Assembly (NCBI GenBank): GCA_044222395.1
Contig: JBGANK010000012.1
Coordinates: 1 to 64,000 of the forward strand
Length of the DNA: 64,000 nt
From: JAEUMD01 sp044222395
Lineage (GTDB): Bacteria; Pseudomonadota; Alphaproteobacteria; Rhizobiales; Hyphomicrobiaceae
Reading direction: 5' to 3'
The translations under genes were made by a program, and so were the position numbers. This document shows, piece by piece, positions 6,767 through 16,019 of this stretch (the stretch's first letter is position 1; the number at the start of each line of letters is the position of its first letter). The notes under the pieces are model-generated. The model was given only the letters and a program-made list of their open reading frames with translations. It searched no databases and was not told the origin of the DNA.

Positions 6767-9700
6767 ATGGCCGAGGACATCAAGGCGAAGGGCAAGGCCG
6801 GCGGCGGCTCCCTCTCACATTCGGGCGCCGAGCCCGGCAAGAGCGGCCGCGACTGGGGCAAGACGCTCTACCTGCCGAAGACCGATTTCCCTATGAAGGC
6901 CGGCCTCCCGGACATGGAGCCGCGGATGCTGGAGCGTTGGGCGCGCATTGGTCTCTACGACAAGCTGCGTGCCCGCTCGAAGGGGCAGGCGAAGTTCGTC
7001 CTTCACGACGGCCCGCCCTACGCCAACGGCAACATCCACATTGGCCATGCGCTCAATAAGATCCTCAAGGATCTGGTCGTCAAGAGCCAGCAGATGCTGG
7101 GCCACGATTCCAACTACGTGCCCGGCTGGGACTGCCACGGCCTGCCGATCGAATGGAAGATCGAGGAGGAGTATCGCTCCAAGGGCCGCGACAAGCCCGA
7201 CTTCTCCGATGCCAAGGGCATCAATGCGTTCCGCGACGAGTGCCGCAAGTTCGCCGAGAAATGGCTCGACGTGCAGCGCGAGGAATTCAAGCGGCTGGGA
7301 GTCGTCGGCGACTGGGATCATCCCTATTCGACCATGGCGTATCGCGCCGAAGCGACAATCGCCCGCGAGATCATGAGGTTCGCTGCGAGCGGCCAGCTCT
7401 ATCGCGGGTCCAAGCCCGTGATGTGGTCGGTGGTCGAGAAGACCGCGCTGGCCGAGGCCGAGGTCGAGTATCAGGACTACCAGTCCGACATGATCTGGGT
7501 GAAGTTCAAGGTCATTCAGGACGTCGTCTGGGGCGACGAGCAGCAGCTCCGCCGCGCCGATCTGGCGTGTCTGAGATCCGAGATGCTCGGCGCCAACATT
7601 GTCATCTGGACGACGACGCCCTGGACCATCCCCGGCAACCGGGCGATCTCGTTTTCCTCGCGCATCGGCTATGGCCTTTACGAAGTGACCGCCGCGCCGG
7701 ACGGCAATTGGGCCAAGGTGGGCGACCGCTACATCCTCGCCGACAAGCTCGCTGCCGACGTGATGAAGGCGGCCAAGGTGGAAGCTTACGAGCGCTGTGA
7801 GGCCGTCACGGCCGAAGAGCTGCGCCGCATGGTCTGCGCCCATCCGCTGCGCGAGCTGGGCTATTCGTTCGACGTGCCGCTGCTCGATGGCGATCACGTC
7901 ACCGACGACACCGGCACCGGCTTCGTCCACACCGCACCCGGCCATGGCGCCGACGACTACATCATCTGGACCGCCAACCAGAAAACGCTACGCGAGCGCG
8001 GCATCGACACGACCATCCCCTTCACCGTCGATGCCGACGGCGTCATGACCGATGCCGCGCCCGGTTTTAACGGCAAGCGAGTCTTGAAGGAGAACGGCGA
8101 CAAGGGCGACGCCAACGATGCCGTCATCAAGGCGATGGCCGAGGCTGGCACCATCATCGCGCGCGGCCGCCTGAAGCATCAGTATCCACATTCATGGCGC
8201 TCCAAGAAGCCGGTCATCTTCCGCAACACGCCGCAGTGGTTCATCGCCATGGACAAGCCACTCTTCCCCCTCTCCCCGCTCTTGCGGGGAGAGGGTCGGG
8301 GTGAGGGGCCGCTACAAACCGCAGTGCAATCGGCCGCCCCTCACCCTAACCCTCTCCCCATGAAGGATGGGGAGAGGGGACCGACGGGCGGTAAATCGGT
8401 CACCAGGGCGACCGTAAAGATTTTTGGACGGCCGACAGAAGTCGAAATCGACACGCAATCCATGCCGCATGGGGAGAGGAGACAGATCGGCGACAACTCG
8501 CGCACGCTGCGCCAGATCGCCCTCGATGAGATCAAGCGTGTCGACTGGGTGCCGGCGGTGGGCGAGAACCGCATCACCGGCATGATTGAGAACCGGCCCG
8601 ACTGGGTCGTGTCGCGCCAGCGCGCCTGGGGCGTACCGATCGCGGTGTTCCGCAACACGAAGACCGATCAGGTGATCCCCGGCCCCGGCTTCGAGCACAA
8701 CGACGAACTGATGCGCCGCATCGAGACGGCCTTCCAGGAGAAGGGCGCCGACGTCTGGTTCGAGGACGGCGCCAAGGAGCGTTTCCTCAAGGGCCTCGTC
8801 GATGACGCGACCGAGTGGGAGCGGGTGCGCGACGTGCTCGACGTGTGGTTCGATTCCGGCTCCACGCACGCCTTCGTGCTGGAGGACGCGAAAGCGTTCC
8901 CGGGCCTCGCCGGCATCAAGCGCTCGCATGATGGCGGCGTCCTGCCGGAGACGGGCATGAAACTTGACCGCGTCATGTACCTGGAAGGCTCCGACCAGCA
9001 TCGCGGCTGGTTCCATTCTTCGCTGCTGGAAAGCTGCGGCACGCGTGGGCGTGCGCCCTACGACGTCGTCCTCACCCACGGCTTCGTGCTCGACGAGAAG
9101 GGGCAGAAGATGTCGAAGTCCTTGGGCAACGTGACGGCGCCCCAGGACGTGATGGCGAAGTCGGGCGCCGACATCTTGCGCCTATGGGTGGCGGCCTCCG
9201 ACTATTCGGACGATCTGCGCATCGGCCCCGATATCCTGAAGAACTTCTCCGAGACCTACCGCAAGATGCGCAACACTTTGCGCTGGATGCTGGGCGCGCT
9301 CGGTCACTTGACCGACGCCGACTACGTCGAGCTGAAGGACATGCCGGAGCTCGAAAAGCTCATGCTGCATCGCCTGTCCGAGCTCGATCCCGAAATCCGC
9401 ACGGCTTACGCGGCCTACGACTATGCCAAGGTGATCTCGGTGCTGTCGCAGTTCATGAACACCGAGCTGTCCGCGTTCTATTTCGACATCCGCAAGGATG
9501 CGCTCTATTGCGACGCGCCCTCCAGCATGAGGCGCAAGGCCGCGCTCACCGTCATCGACGAGATCCTGCGCGCGACGGCACTGTGGCTGGCGCCGATCCT
9601 GTCGTTCACGGCCGAGGAAGCCTGGCTCGAACGACATGCCGACAACGATGAGGAGAGCGTGCATCTCCACGAGTTCCCGGTAATGCCGCGCGAGTGGCGC

Positions 9701-10108
9701 AATGAAGACGTTGCCGCGCGCTGGGAAAAAATCAAGGGAGTCCGCCGCGTCGTCACCGGCGCCTTGGAGATCGAACGCGCGGCAAAGCGCATCGGCTCCT
9801 CGCTCGAGGCCACACCCGTCGTCTACATTACCGACAGTGCACTGGCCGCCGCAGTAAAGGACGTCGACCTCGCCGAGATCGCCATCACGTCGGACATCAA
9901 GGTTGTCACCGACGGCGTCGCAGCGAACACCTTCACGCTGCCGGAGGTAGCAGGCGTTGGCGTCGTCGTCGAACGCGCCGAAGGAAAGAAATGCGCGCGC
10001 TCCTGGCGCATCACGCCTGATGTCGGTTCCGACCCCGACTATCCTGACCTCTCCGCGCGCGATGCCGCCGCCATGCGCGAGATCGACGCGCTGGCTGGCA
10101 AGGGATGA
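6767..10108 (+). CDS. ileS: Isoleucyl-tRNA synthetase
   Basis: IleRS charges tRNA-Ile with isoleucine and edits mischarged valine. Class I signatures are present: HIGH in GNIHIGHALNK (about residue 91), KMSKS in GQKMSKSLGN (about 781), the editing-domain motif TTPWTIPGN, and SRQRAWGVPI. I chose the ATG giving MAEDIKAKG; upstream in-frame codons lack family resemblance. The 1113-residue length exceeds the roughly 950-1000 typical of the family, because about 80 extra residues (about 497-578) sit between FIAMDK and TLRQIALDEIK; these include a translated palindromic repeat (8264-8380). The C-terminal region that normally carries a four-cysteine zinc site has a single Cys here (KKCARSWRI... DLSARDAAA), so that zinc knot is absent. 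lspA follows 6 bp downstream, probably in one transcript. Confidence 0.95.
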   Translation: MAEDIKAKGKAGGGSLSHSGAEPGKSGRDWGKTLYLPKTDFPMKAGLPDMEPRMLERWARIGLYDKLRARSKGQAKFVLHDGPPYANGNIHIGHALNKILKDLVVKSQQMLGHDSNYVPGWDCHGLPIEWKIEEEYRSKGRDKPDFSDAKGINAFRDECRKFAEKWLDVQREEFKRLGVVGDWDHPYSTMAYRAEATIAREIMRFAASGQLYRGSKPVMWSVVEKTALAEAEVEYQDYQSDMIWVKFKVIQDVVWGDEQQLRRADLACLRSEMLGANIVIWTTTPWTIPGNRAISFSSRIGYGLYEVTAAPDGNWAKVGDRYILADKLAADVMKAAKVEAYERCEAVTAEELRRMVCAHPLRELGYSFDVPLLDGDHVTDDTGTGFVHTAPGHGADDYIIWTANQKTLRERGIDTTIPFTVDADGVMTDAAPGFNGKRVLKENGDKGDANDAVIKAMAEAGTIIARGRLKHQYPHSWRSKKPVIFRNTPQWFIAMDKPLFPLSPLLRGEGRGEGPLQTAVQSAAPHPNPLPMKDGERGPTGGKSVTRATVKIFGRPTEVEIDTQSMPHGERRQIGDNSRTLRQIALDEIKRVDWVPAVGENRITGMIENRPDWVVSRQRAWGVPIAVFRNTKTDQVIPGPGFEHNDELMRRIETAFQEKGADVWFEDGAKERFLKGLVDDATEWERVRDVLDVWFDSGSTHAFVLEDAKAFPGLAGIKRSHDGGVLPETGMKLDRVMYLEGSDQHRGWFHSSLLESCGTRGRAPYDVVLTHGFVLDEKGQKMSKSLGNVTAPQDVMAKSGADILRLWVAASDYSDDLRIGPDILKNFSETYRKMRNTLRWMLGALGHLTDADYVELKDMPELEKLMLHRLSELDPEIRTAYAAYDYAKVISVLSQFMNTELSAFYFDIRKDALYCDAPSSMRRKAALTVIDEILRATALWLAPILSFTAEEAWLERHADNDEESVHLHEFPVMPREWRNEDVAARWEKIKGVRRVVTGALEIERAAKRIGSSLEATPVVYITDSALAAAVKDVDLAEIAITSDIKVVTDGVAANTFTLPEVAGVGVVVERAEGKKCARSWRITPDVGSDPDYPDLSARDAAAMREIDALAGKG
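8264..8380. repeat. REP-like palindromic repeat inserted in frame in ileS
   Basis: Two inverted blocks (CCCCTCTCCCCGCTC...GCGGGGAGAGGG, then GGGGTGAGGGGC...GCCCCTCACCC and CCTCTCCCC...GGGGAGAGG) form the well-known 'ctctccccgc...gcggggagagggtcggggtgagggg' intergenic repeat of Rhizobiales. Here it lies inside the ileS reading frame with no stop, encoding LSPLLRGEGRGEG and PHPNPLP. The surrounding coding sequence is intact on both sides. Confidence 0.85.
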
Positions 10109-10114
10109 GGCGCC

Positions 10115-10651
10115 ATGTCTGCCGGTGATCAACAGCAACGGCGCGGCGGCTGGCTGTGGGGGCCATACTCGCATGTGGCGCTTTGGGCGGCACTCGCAAC
10201 TCTGCTGATAGATCAGGCCCACAAGTGGTGGATGCTTCTCGTCTACCAGATCGCCGACAAGGGCCGCGTCTACGTCACACCGTTCCTCGACCTCGTGTTC
10301 GTCAAGAACACCGGCGTCAGCTACTCGATGTTCGACCAGACAACGATGCAGGGCCAGTATCTGCTGGCCGCATTTGCGCTGGTCGTCTCGATTGGCATGT
10401 GGATCTGGGTCGCCAGATCGGGCAGCAGCCGAATCATGGGCCTCAGCCTTGGTCTGATCATCGGCGGCGCCATCAGCAATGCCATCGATCGCCTGACGCT
10501 CGGCGGTGTGGCAGATTTCTTTTCTTTGCACGCACTTGGGTATTATTGGTACGTCTTCAACATCGCTGACGTGGCCATCGTTGCCGGAGTTGCGGGGCTC
10601 CTGTATGACTCCTTCATCGCGAGTCGCAATGCCGCCGCAAAAGGGGACTAG
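10115..10651 (+). CDS. lspA: Lipoprotein signal peptidase (signal peptidase II)
   Basis: LspA cuts signal peptides from diacylglyceryl-modified prolipoproteins in the inner membrane. The 178-residue protein has four hydrophobic segments and all conserved blocks: DQAHK (first helix), VKNTGVSYSMF, GGAISNAIDRL with the first catalytic Asp, and FNIADVAIVAG with the second. The N-terminus carries about 20 extra hydrophilic residues (MSAGDQQQRRGG). It starts six bases after the ileS stop, the widespread ileS-lspA arrangement, and is followed by a lipoprotein gene. Confidence 0.96.
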   Translation: MSAGDQQQRRGGWLWGPYSHVALWAALATLLIDQAHKWWMLLVYQIADKGRVYVTPFLDLVFVKNTGVSYSMFDQTTMQGQYLLAAFALVVSIGMWIWVARSGSSRIMGLSLGLIIGGAISNAIDRLTLGGVADFFSLHALGYYWYVFNIADVAIVAGVAGLLYDSFIASRNAAAKGD

Positions 10652-10696
10652 GGGCTGAGTTCGGGCCTCTGCGGCTGGATTTCGGGGGAAAAGCAG

Positions 10697-11176
10697 ATGG
10701 GTATTGGCAAATATCTCGCCAGCCGATCGCCTGTTCGCGCCGGCTTGGCCGTGCTTGCGGCAGGTGTGCTTGTCTCTGGCTGCGGCGCCGGCGACGTCGA
10801 ACTCAACGGCAAGATTTTCGATGCGCTCGGTGTTTCTAGCGCTACCAAGGGCCGGGCCGAAGACCCCAAGATGGCATCCCGCAACGGCCTTGTGGTGCCG
10901 CCCAACACCGGCTCGTTGCCCGAGCCGGGCTCCGGCGGCGCGCCGGCGGGCGAAGGTGATCTCGCTTTCATCAACGATCCAGACCGCAAGCAAAAGCTGG
11001 ACAAGGCGGATCTGGAGCGGCGTCAGGCCGAGTACTGCAAGGTTCATTACGAACAGGCCAAGGCGCGCGGCGATGCTTCTGCCGACGACGCCACGGGTCC
11101 TGCCGGTCCCTGCCGCGCTACGTTCCTGTCGGCAGTAAAGAAATGGACCGGGACCGACAGCAACGCCGACGAATAG
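10697..11176 (+). CDS. Hypothetical lipoprotein downstream of lspA
   Basis: The 159-residue product has a classic lipoprotein signal: positively charged start, hydrophobic core LAVLAAGVLV and lipobox LVSGC, so Cys 29 or thereabouts should be lipidated. The mature part starts GAGDVELNGKIFDALGVS and continues as a Gly/Pro-rich stretch and a charged helix ending near the C-terminus with two further Cys (EYCKVHYEQ, GPCRATF). Alphaproteobacteria often keep a small lipoprotein gene next to lspA; I cannot name its function. A purine-rich GGGGGAAAAG precedes the ATG. It probably belongs to the ileS-lspA transcript, with 45 bp between lspA and this gene. Confidence 0.75.
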   Translation: MGIGKYLASRSPVRAGLAVLAAGVLVSGCGAGDVELNGKIFDALGVSSATKGRAEDPKMASRNGLVVPPNTGSLPEPGSGGAPAGEGDLAFINDPDRKQKLDKADLERRQAEYCKVHYEQAKARGDASADDATGPAGPCRATFLSAVKKWTGTDSNADE

Positions 11177-11486
11177 CGGCGCCAGCAATTCGCAGATTCC
11201 ATCAACCGAGCGCGATTGCGGCAATCGCAACCGCGTGAACGGACACCTGCTGCCCGTTGCAGCCCTATTCGGTTAACGTCCGGCCCCGAATCTGGCGTGT
11301 TGATCGGCAGCCACATGAACGGCTTGTCATTTGACATGAACGATGGAAGCCCCGACATCTGAGGGCGTGATGCTTTTCGCAAGCATCCGGCCCGTTCACG
11401 CCGCTGCTTGGCGGCAGCCGGCGTGGAACAAGGTGTCGGCACCCTGCCGTGGAGTGCCGGACCGGATCCGCAAGAGGATGGAAGCA
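11177..11486. other. Gene-free interval before the M16 protease pair
   Basis: This 310-bp stretch shows no supported gene, strong terminator or repeat. In-frame codons run back from the protease gene to 11343, but they lack coding character and no signal peptide would result. The promoter of the protease pair is presumably here. Confidence 0.5.
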
Positions 11487-12887
11487 ATGCTTCAATACGG
11501 CTCTCGCCGATTTTCGACTCTGGTGATCGCACTGATGACATTCGCCCTGACGACCCAGTCCTACGCCGCCGACCGGTCTCGGCTCACCCAGTTCAAGCTC
11601 GACAACGGCATGGACGTGTTGGTGATCCCCGATCATCGCGCACCCGTCGTCACGCACATGGTGTTCTACCGCGTCGGCGCCGCCGACGAGCCGCCAGGCA
11701 AGTCGGGCATTGCCCACTTCCTCGAGCATCTGATGTTCAAGTCGACCGAAACGATTCCCTCTGGCGAGTTCTCCAAGACGGTCGCCCGCCTCGGCGGCCA
11801 GGACAATGCCTTCACGACGCAGGACGCCACCGCCTATTTCCAGCGCGTCGCCAAGGAGCAGCTCGGCAAGATGATGGAGATGGAGTCGGACCGCATGGTC
11901 AATCTCCAGCTCACCGACAAGGAAGTCGTCACCGAGCGCGACGTGATCCTCGAAGAGCGCCGCTCGCGCATCGAGAACTCTCCCTCCTCGCTGTTCAGCG
12001 AGCAGATGGAGGCCAGTCTCTACCTCAACCATCCCTATCGCATCCCGGTTATCGGCTGGGAGCATGAGATTGCGCAGCTGTCGCGCGAGGATGCGTTGAC
12101 CATGTACAAGCGCTACTACGCGCCCAACAATGCAATTCTCGTCGTTGCCGGTGACATCGAGGCCGACGAGGTCAAGAAGCTTGCCGAGGCGAGCTATGGA
12201 AAGTTGAAGCCGGTCGAAGGCGTCACGACCAAGCGCTCACGCCCAAAGGAACCGCCGGCCCGCGCGCCCCGCCGTCTCACGCTGGAGGACGCCCGTGCAG
12301 GTCAGCCGTCGATGCATCGCTACTACGCGGTGCCGAGCTATCCGACGGCGCCCAAGGGCGATGCCGAAGCGCTCGACGTTCTCGTCAAGTTGCTCGCCGA
12401 CGGCGCCACCAGCCGCCTTTACAAGAAGGTGGTGGTCGAGAACAAGATTGCCTCTTCGGCCAACGGCTACTACGACGGCGGCAGCCTCGACAGCGGCAAG
12501 GTGGCATTCTACGCCGTCGCCCAGGACGCGGCGGATCTGCCCAAGATAGAGGCGGCTCTTGACGAACTGATTGCAGACGTCGCCCGCAATGGCCTGAGCG
12601 AGGCCGAACTCAAGCGCGCCAAGTCCGCCTATATCGCCGAATACATCTACGATAGCGACAACCAGGCCACCCTGGCGCGTCGCTTCGGCTGGGGCCTGGC
12701 AACCGGGCTGACCATCGAGAGCATAGAGAACTGGCCGGATCGCATCCGCCAGGTCACCTCCGAAGACATCAAGCGCGTGGCGACCAAGTATCTCGACCTG
12801 CGCGCCTCGGTGACGGGCAACCTGCTGCCCAAGGAGCGCGCCACCGCCGACAGCAAGTCGCCGCCGGCGCCGAAGTCCCGCTCGTGA
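11487..12887 (+). CDS. M16-family zinc metallopeptidase, catalytically competent subunit
   Basis: The protein has 466 residues from the ATG preceded by GAGG. A signal peptide (LVIALMTFALTTQSYAA) directs export. The inverted zinc motif HFLEH (in IAHFLEHLMFKST) and the downstream glutamate region (LGKMMEMESDRM) are intact, so this is an active pitrilysin/processing-peptidase-like M16 enzyme. A second M16 gene lacking the zinc motif follows 49 bp downstream, so the two likely form a heterodimer of one active and one inactive subunit, as known for several bacterial M16B pairs. The physiological substrate in the periplasm is unknown. Confidence 0.9.
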   Translation: MLQYGSRRFSTLVIALMTFALTTQSYAADRSRLTQFKLDNGMDVLVIPDHRAPVVTHMVFYRVGAADEPPGKSGIAHFLEHLMFKSTETIPSGEFSKTVARLGGQDNAFTTQDATAYFQRVAKEQLGKMMEMESDRMVNLQLTDKEVVTERDVILEERRSRIENSPSSLFSEQMEASLYLNHPYRIPVIGWEHEIAQLSREDALTMYKRYYAPNNAILVVAGDIEADEVKKLAEASYGKLKPVEGVTTKRSRPKEPPARAPRRLTLEDARAGQPSMHRYYAVPSYPTAPKGDAEALDVLVKLLADGATSRLYKKVVVENKIASSANGYYDGGSLDSGKVAFYAVAQDAADLPKIEAALDELIADVARNGLSEAELKRAKSAYIAEYIYDSDNQATLARRFGWGLATGLTIESIENWPDRIRQVTSEDIKRVATKYLDLRASVTGNLLPKERATADSKSPPAPKSRS

Positions 12888-12936
12888 AGCTGAGTTCTCT
12901 TCCAAATAGAGACGTGAGCCGCAACTAGGTGAGCAG

Positions 12937-14343
12937 ATGCCCAACATCAAACCGGTTACGGCGGCCGCATTGCGTGCGGTCCGCTGCCTTGCGCGCATCG
13001 ACATCGCGCTTTCCATCGCCGTCCTCTTTCTCGCCCTCGCAGTCGCCTTCGTTCATCCGGCCCACGCCATGAAAATCCAGGAAGTGAAGAGCAAGGGTGG
13101 CATCGAGGCATGGCTCGTCGAGGAGCACTCCGTGCCGCTCATCGCCATGCGCTTCGCCTTCCGTGGCGGCAGCTCGCAGGACCCCGAAGGCAAGGGCGGT
13201 CTCGCCAACTTCATGTCGGCGATGCTCGACGAGGGTGCCGGCGACCTCAGCGCAAGCCAGTTCCAGGAGCGCCAGGAAGAGCTCGCCATGCGCATGAGCT
13301 ATTCCGACAGCCGCGATGCATTCTTCGGCACCTTTGAAACGCTGACCGAGAATCGCGCCGAATCCGTCAAGCTGCTTCGTCTCGCACTGACCAAGCCACG
13401 CTTCGACGCCGACGCCGTCGAGCGCATCAAGAAACAGCTGCTCGCCAATCTCGTCTACGCTGCGCGCAGCCCGGAGAAGGTCGCCTCCAAGAACTGGTAC
13501 GCGAGCGCCTTCCCCAAGCACCCCTATGGCCGTCCTTCCGAAGGCACGAAGGAAACAATATCCGGCATCACGGGTGCTGATCTGGAGGCGTTCCGCAAAC
13601 GCAACTTCGCCCGCTCCAACCTGAAGGTGTCGGTCGTCGGCGACATCGATGCTGAGACGCTCGGCGGGATGCTCGATGAGATTTTCGGCGACCTTCCAGA
13701 CAAGGCGGACTTGGCCGACGTGGCACAGACCGCACCGGTTGCCGGCGGTCTCGAGCAGGTCACCGAAATGGCCGTGCCGCAGTCGGTCGCCGTATTCGGC
13801 CTGCCGTCGGTCAAGCGCAAGCATCCGGATTTCATGACCGCCTTCGTCCTCAACCACATCCTCGGCGGCGGTGGCTTTGCCTCGCAGCTGATGGAGGAGG
13901 TGCGCGAGAAGCGCGGTCTTGCCTATTCGGTCTACTCCTACCTGCTGCCTGAGGACCACGCATCGACACTGGTGGGCTCGGTGGCGACCAAGAACGAGTC
14001 GATCGCAGAATCGCTCACTGTCATCCGCGACGTCCTGAAGCACATCGCCAGCAATGGCCCGACCCAGGAAGAACTCGACAACGCCAAGAAGTATCTCGTC
14101 GGCTCCTATGCGCTCCGGTTCGATACTTCGAGCAAGATCGCCAGCCAGCTCCTGGGATTGCAGCTCGAGGACTTCGGTCCCGACTACATCGAAAAGCGCA
14201 ACGGGCTGATTGAGGCCGTCACCCTCGCCGACATAAAGCGGGTTGCCGCCGCCCAGCTCGACCCCAGCCAGCTGATCGTAACCATCGTCGGCCAGCCCGC
14301 GAACATGAAGGCTGACGGCAAGGCGCAGGCAGGCGGCGGCTAG
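12937..14343 (+). CDS. M16-family peptidase, non-catalytic partner subunit
   Basis: A 468-residue exported M16 protein (hydrophobic N-terminus SIAVLFLALAVAFVHPAHA). The position of HxxEH reads NFMSAML, so zinc cannot be bound. The C-terminal-domain Arg/Tyr signature REKRGLAYSVYSYL is retained, as expected for the subunit that supplies substrate-binding residues to the active partner just upstream. The ribosome-binding site AGGTGAG lies 3 bases before the ATG. The two genes are co-oriented and close and should be co-transcribed. Confidence 0.9.
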   Translation: MPNIKPVTAAALRAVRCLARIDIALSIAVLFLALAVAFVHPAHAMKIQEVKSKGGIEAWLVEEHSVPLIAMRFAFRGGSSQDPEGKGGLANFMSAMLDEGAGDLSASQFQERQEELAMRMSYSDSRDAFFGTFETLTENRAESVKLLRLALTKPRFDADAVERIKKQLLANLVYAARSPEKVASKNWYASAFPKHPYGRPSEGTKETISGITGADLEAFRKRNFARSNLKVSVVGDIDAETLGGMLDEIFGDLPDKADLADVAQTAPVAGGLEQVTEMAVPQSVAVFGLPSVKRKHPDFMTAFVLNHILGGGGFASQLMEEVREKRGLAYSVYSYLLPEDHASTLVGSVATKNESIAESLTVIRDVLKHIASNGPTQEELDNAKKYLVGSYALRFDTSSKIASQLLGLQLEDFGPDYIEKRNGLIEAVTLADIKRVAAAQLDPSQLIVTIVGQPANMKADGKAQAGGG

Positions 14344-14460
14344 CTTCGATGACCGGCTGTAGAGGGTGGACCGCCTGGCGATGCGCCACCGTGTGTCGCC
14401 CCGCCTGAAATCTGGCACGCCAGACCAATGCCTGCACAACCTTGAACTTCGGAATTATTC

Positions 14461-14484
14461 ACCCGCGACAAACCTGTCGCGGGT
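14461..14484. terminator. Hairpin between the M16 pair and pgi
   Basis: A perfect 10-bp stem ACCCGCGACA/TGTCGCGGGT with loop AACC lies 117 bp after the M16 stop. It is followed by GTTGACTTT, a poor T-tract, so termination is possible but not certain. The TTGACT at 14486-14491 also resembles a -35 box for pgi; I see no matching -10. Confidence 0.45.
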
Positions 14485-14568
14485 GTTGACTTTCCGGCCG
14501 CCTGTGTTGGCATTCACCGTCAAAGCATTTTAGGAATCGAAGATCAGGATCGAGACGAGGTGGGTCGG

Positions 14569-15948
14569 ATGCCGCGCGAAGCAGAGCCGCAGTCAGTCAC
14601 GAGTAAAGCAGCGCAACCGCCCGCCTACGTGCAGTCCCTGGAGGGCGTCATGTCGGCACGGATCGGCAAGCATGGCCTGTCGGACCGCCTTCTGGGCCAG
14701 TATCTGCGCCGCGCCGTCGACCCGCTGACCATCCTCAAGAACAACTACGAGACCGGCCGCCTGCCGCTTTTGACGATCCCCGAGGACACAGCCGATCTCG
14801 ACGAGGCCGAGGTGGCATTGAAGCGCCTATCCAAGGGCGCCCGCCTGATCGTCTTCTTCGGCACCGGCGGCTCCGGGCTCGGCGGCCAGACCCTGGCACA
14901 GATGGCCGGCTGGAATATTCCAGGCGGCGGCGATGCCTATCAGCGTACCCGCCCGCGCACCCGCTTCCTCGACAACCTCGACGGCATGACGCTCACCGGC
15001 GCATTGACCGGCCTCGACTTCGCCAAGACGCGCTTTGTCGTGACCTCCAAGTCGGGCGGCACCACCGAGACGCTGGCCCAGGCGATCGCTGCCATTCAGG
15101 CCGTGCGCGAGGCCGGCCTCGAAGCCAAGATCCCGGAACTGTTCCTCGGCATCACCGAGCCCGCCAAGAAAGGCAAGCAGAACGGATTGCGCGAGCTTTT
15201 CGACAGCCTGTCGATCCCGATGATCGAGCACCACACCGGCATTGGTGGCCGCTTCTCGTGCCTTACCAACGTCGGGCTGATGCCGGCCATGGCGCGCGGC
15301 CTTGATGCACGCGCCATTCGTGCCGGCGCACACGATGTTATAGCCGCCATGATGGCGGCCAAGACGCCGAAGGACTTCGCTCCCGCGGTTGGTGCCGCCG
15401 CCGCCGTCGCGCTTTCCAAGGAGAAGGGCATCCACACCTTGGTCATGATGCCATATTCCGATCGGCTTGGCCGCATGTCGGAGTGGTTCGTTCAGCTGTG
15501 GGCCGAAAGCCTCGGCAAGAACGGAAATGGCACCAGCCCCATTCCGTGCTTGGGCCCGCTCGACCAGCACAGCCAGCTCCAGCTCTTCATGGACGGCCCG
15601 CGCGAGCACTACATCACCATCATCCGCGTCGCCTCCGAAGGCACCGGGCCGAAGCTCGACGCCAAGCTGGCGAAAGCCGCAGGCGCCCCTTACATGGCCG
15701 GCCGTCACGTCGGCGACGTCGTCTCCGCCCAGGCTCATGCCATCGCCGAGGCGCTGGGCGAGGCCGGCCGCCCGGTTCGCACGTTCGATCTGGAACGGCT
15801 CGACGAGCGCTCGATCGGCGCGCTGCTCATGCACTTCATGATCGAGACCATTCTAGCCGGGCGCATGCTCTTCATCGATCCGTTCGACCAGCCTGCCGTC
15901 GAGCTGGCCAAGGTTCTGACGCGCCGCAACCTTGGCGGCAAGGGCTGA
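14569..15948 (+). CDS. pgi: Glucose-6-phosphate isomerase, short form
   Basis: Pgi interconverts glucose 6-phosphate and fructose 6-phosphate. The 459-residue product is shorter than the approximately 550-residue E. coli type and resembles the compact bacterial/archaeal PGI. Sugar-phosphate-binding blocks are clear: GTGGSGLGGQ, TSKSGGTTETL, and GPLDQHSQLQLFMDGP with the expected His. The ATG at 14569 has GAGG eight bases upstream; an in-frame GTG three codons earlier overlaps that site. mutL starts 71 bp downstream. Confidence 0.9.
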   Translation: MPREAEPQSVTSKAAQPPAYVQSLEGVMSARIGKHGLSDRLLGQYLRRAVDPLTILKNNYETGRLPLLTIPEDTADLDEAEVALKRLSKGARLIVFFGTGGSGLGGQTLAQMAGWNIPGGGDAYQRTRPRTRFLDNLDGMTLTGALTGLDFAKTRFVVTSKSGGTTETLAQAIAAIQAVREAGLEAKIPELFLGITEPAKKGKQNGLRELFDSLSIPMIEHHTGIGGRFSCLTNVGLMPAMARGLDARAIRAGAHDVIAAMMAAKTPKDFAPAVGAAAAVALSKEKGIHTLVMMPYSDRLGRMSEWFVQLWAESLGKNGNGTSPIPCLGPLDQHSQLQLFMDGPREHYITIIRVASEGTGPKLDAKLAKAAGAPYMAGRHVGDVVSAQAHAIAEALGEAGRPVRTFDLERLDERSIGALLMHFMIETILAGRMLFIDPFDQPAVELAKVLTRRNLGGKG

Positions 15949-16019
15949 ATTGCGGCTCGACTTGGGTCAGACGAGTTAATGTGCGCGTAGGGGCCGATAG
16001 CGAGCCTGAGGAATGCGCC

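Noticed and set aside
14486..14491. TTGACT as a sigma-70 -35 box for pgi
   Set aside because: No acceptable -10 box at 16-18 bases spacing; kept only as a note in the hairpin entry.
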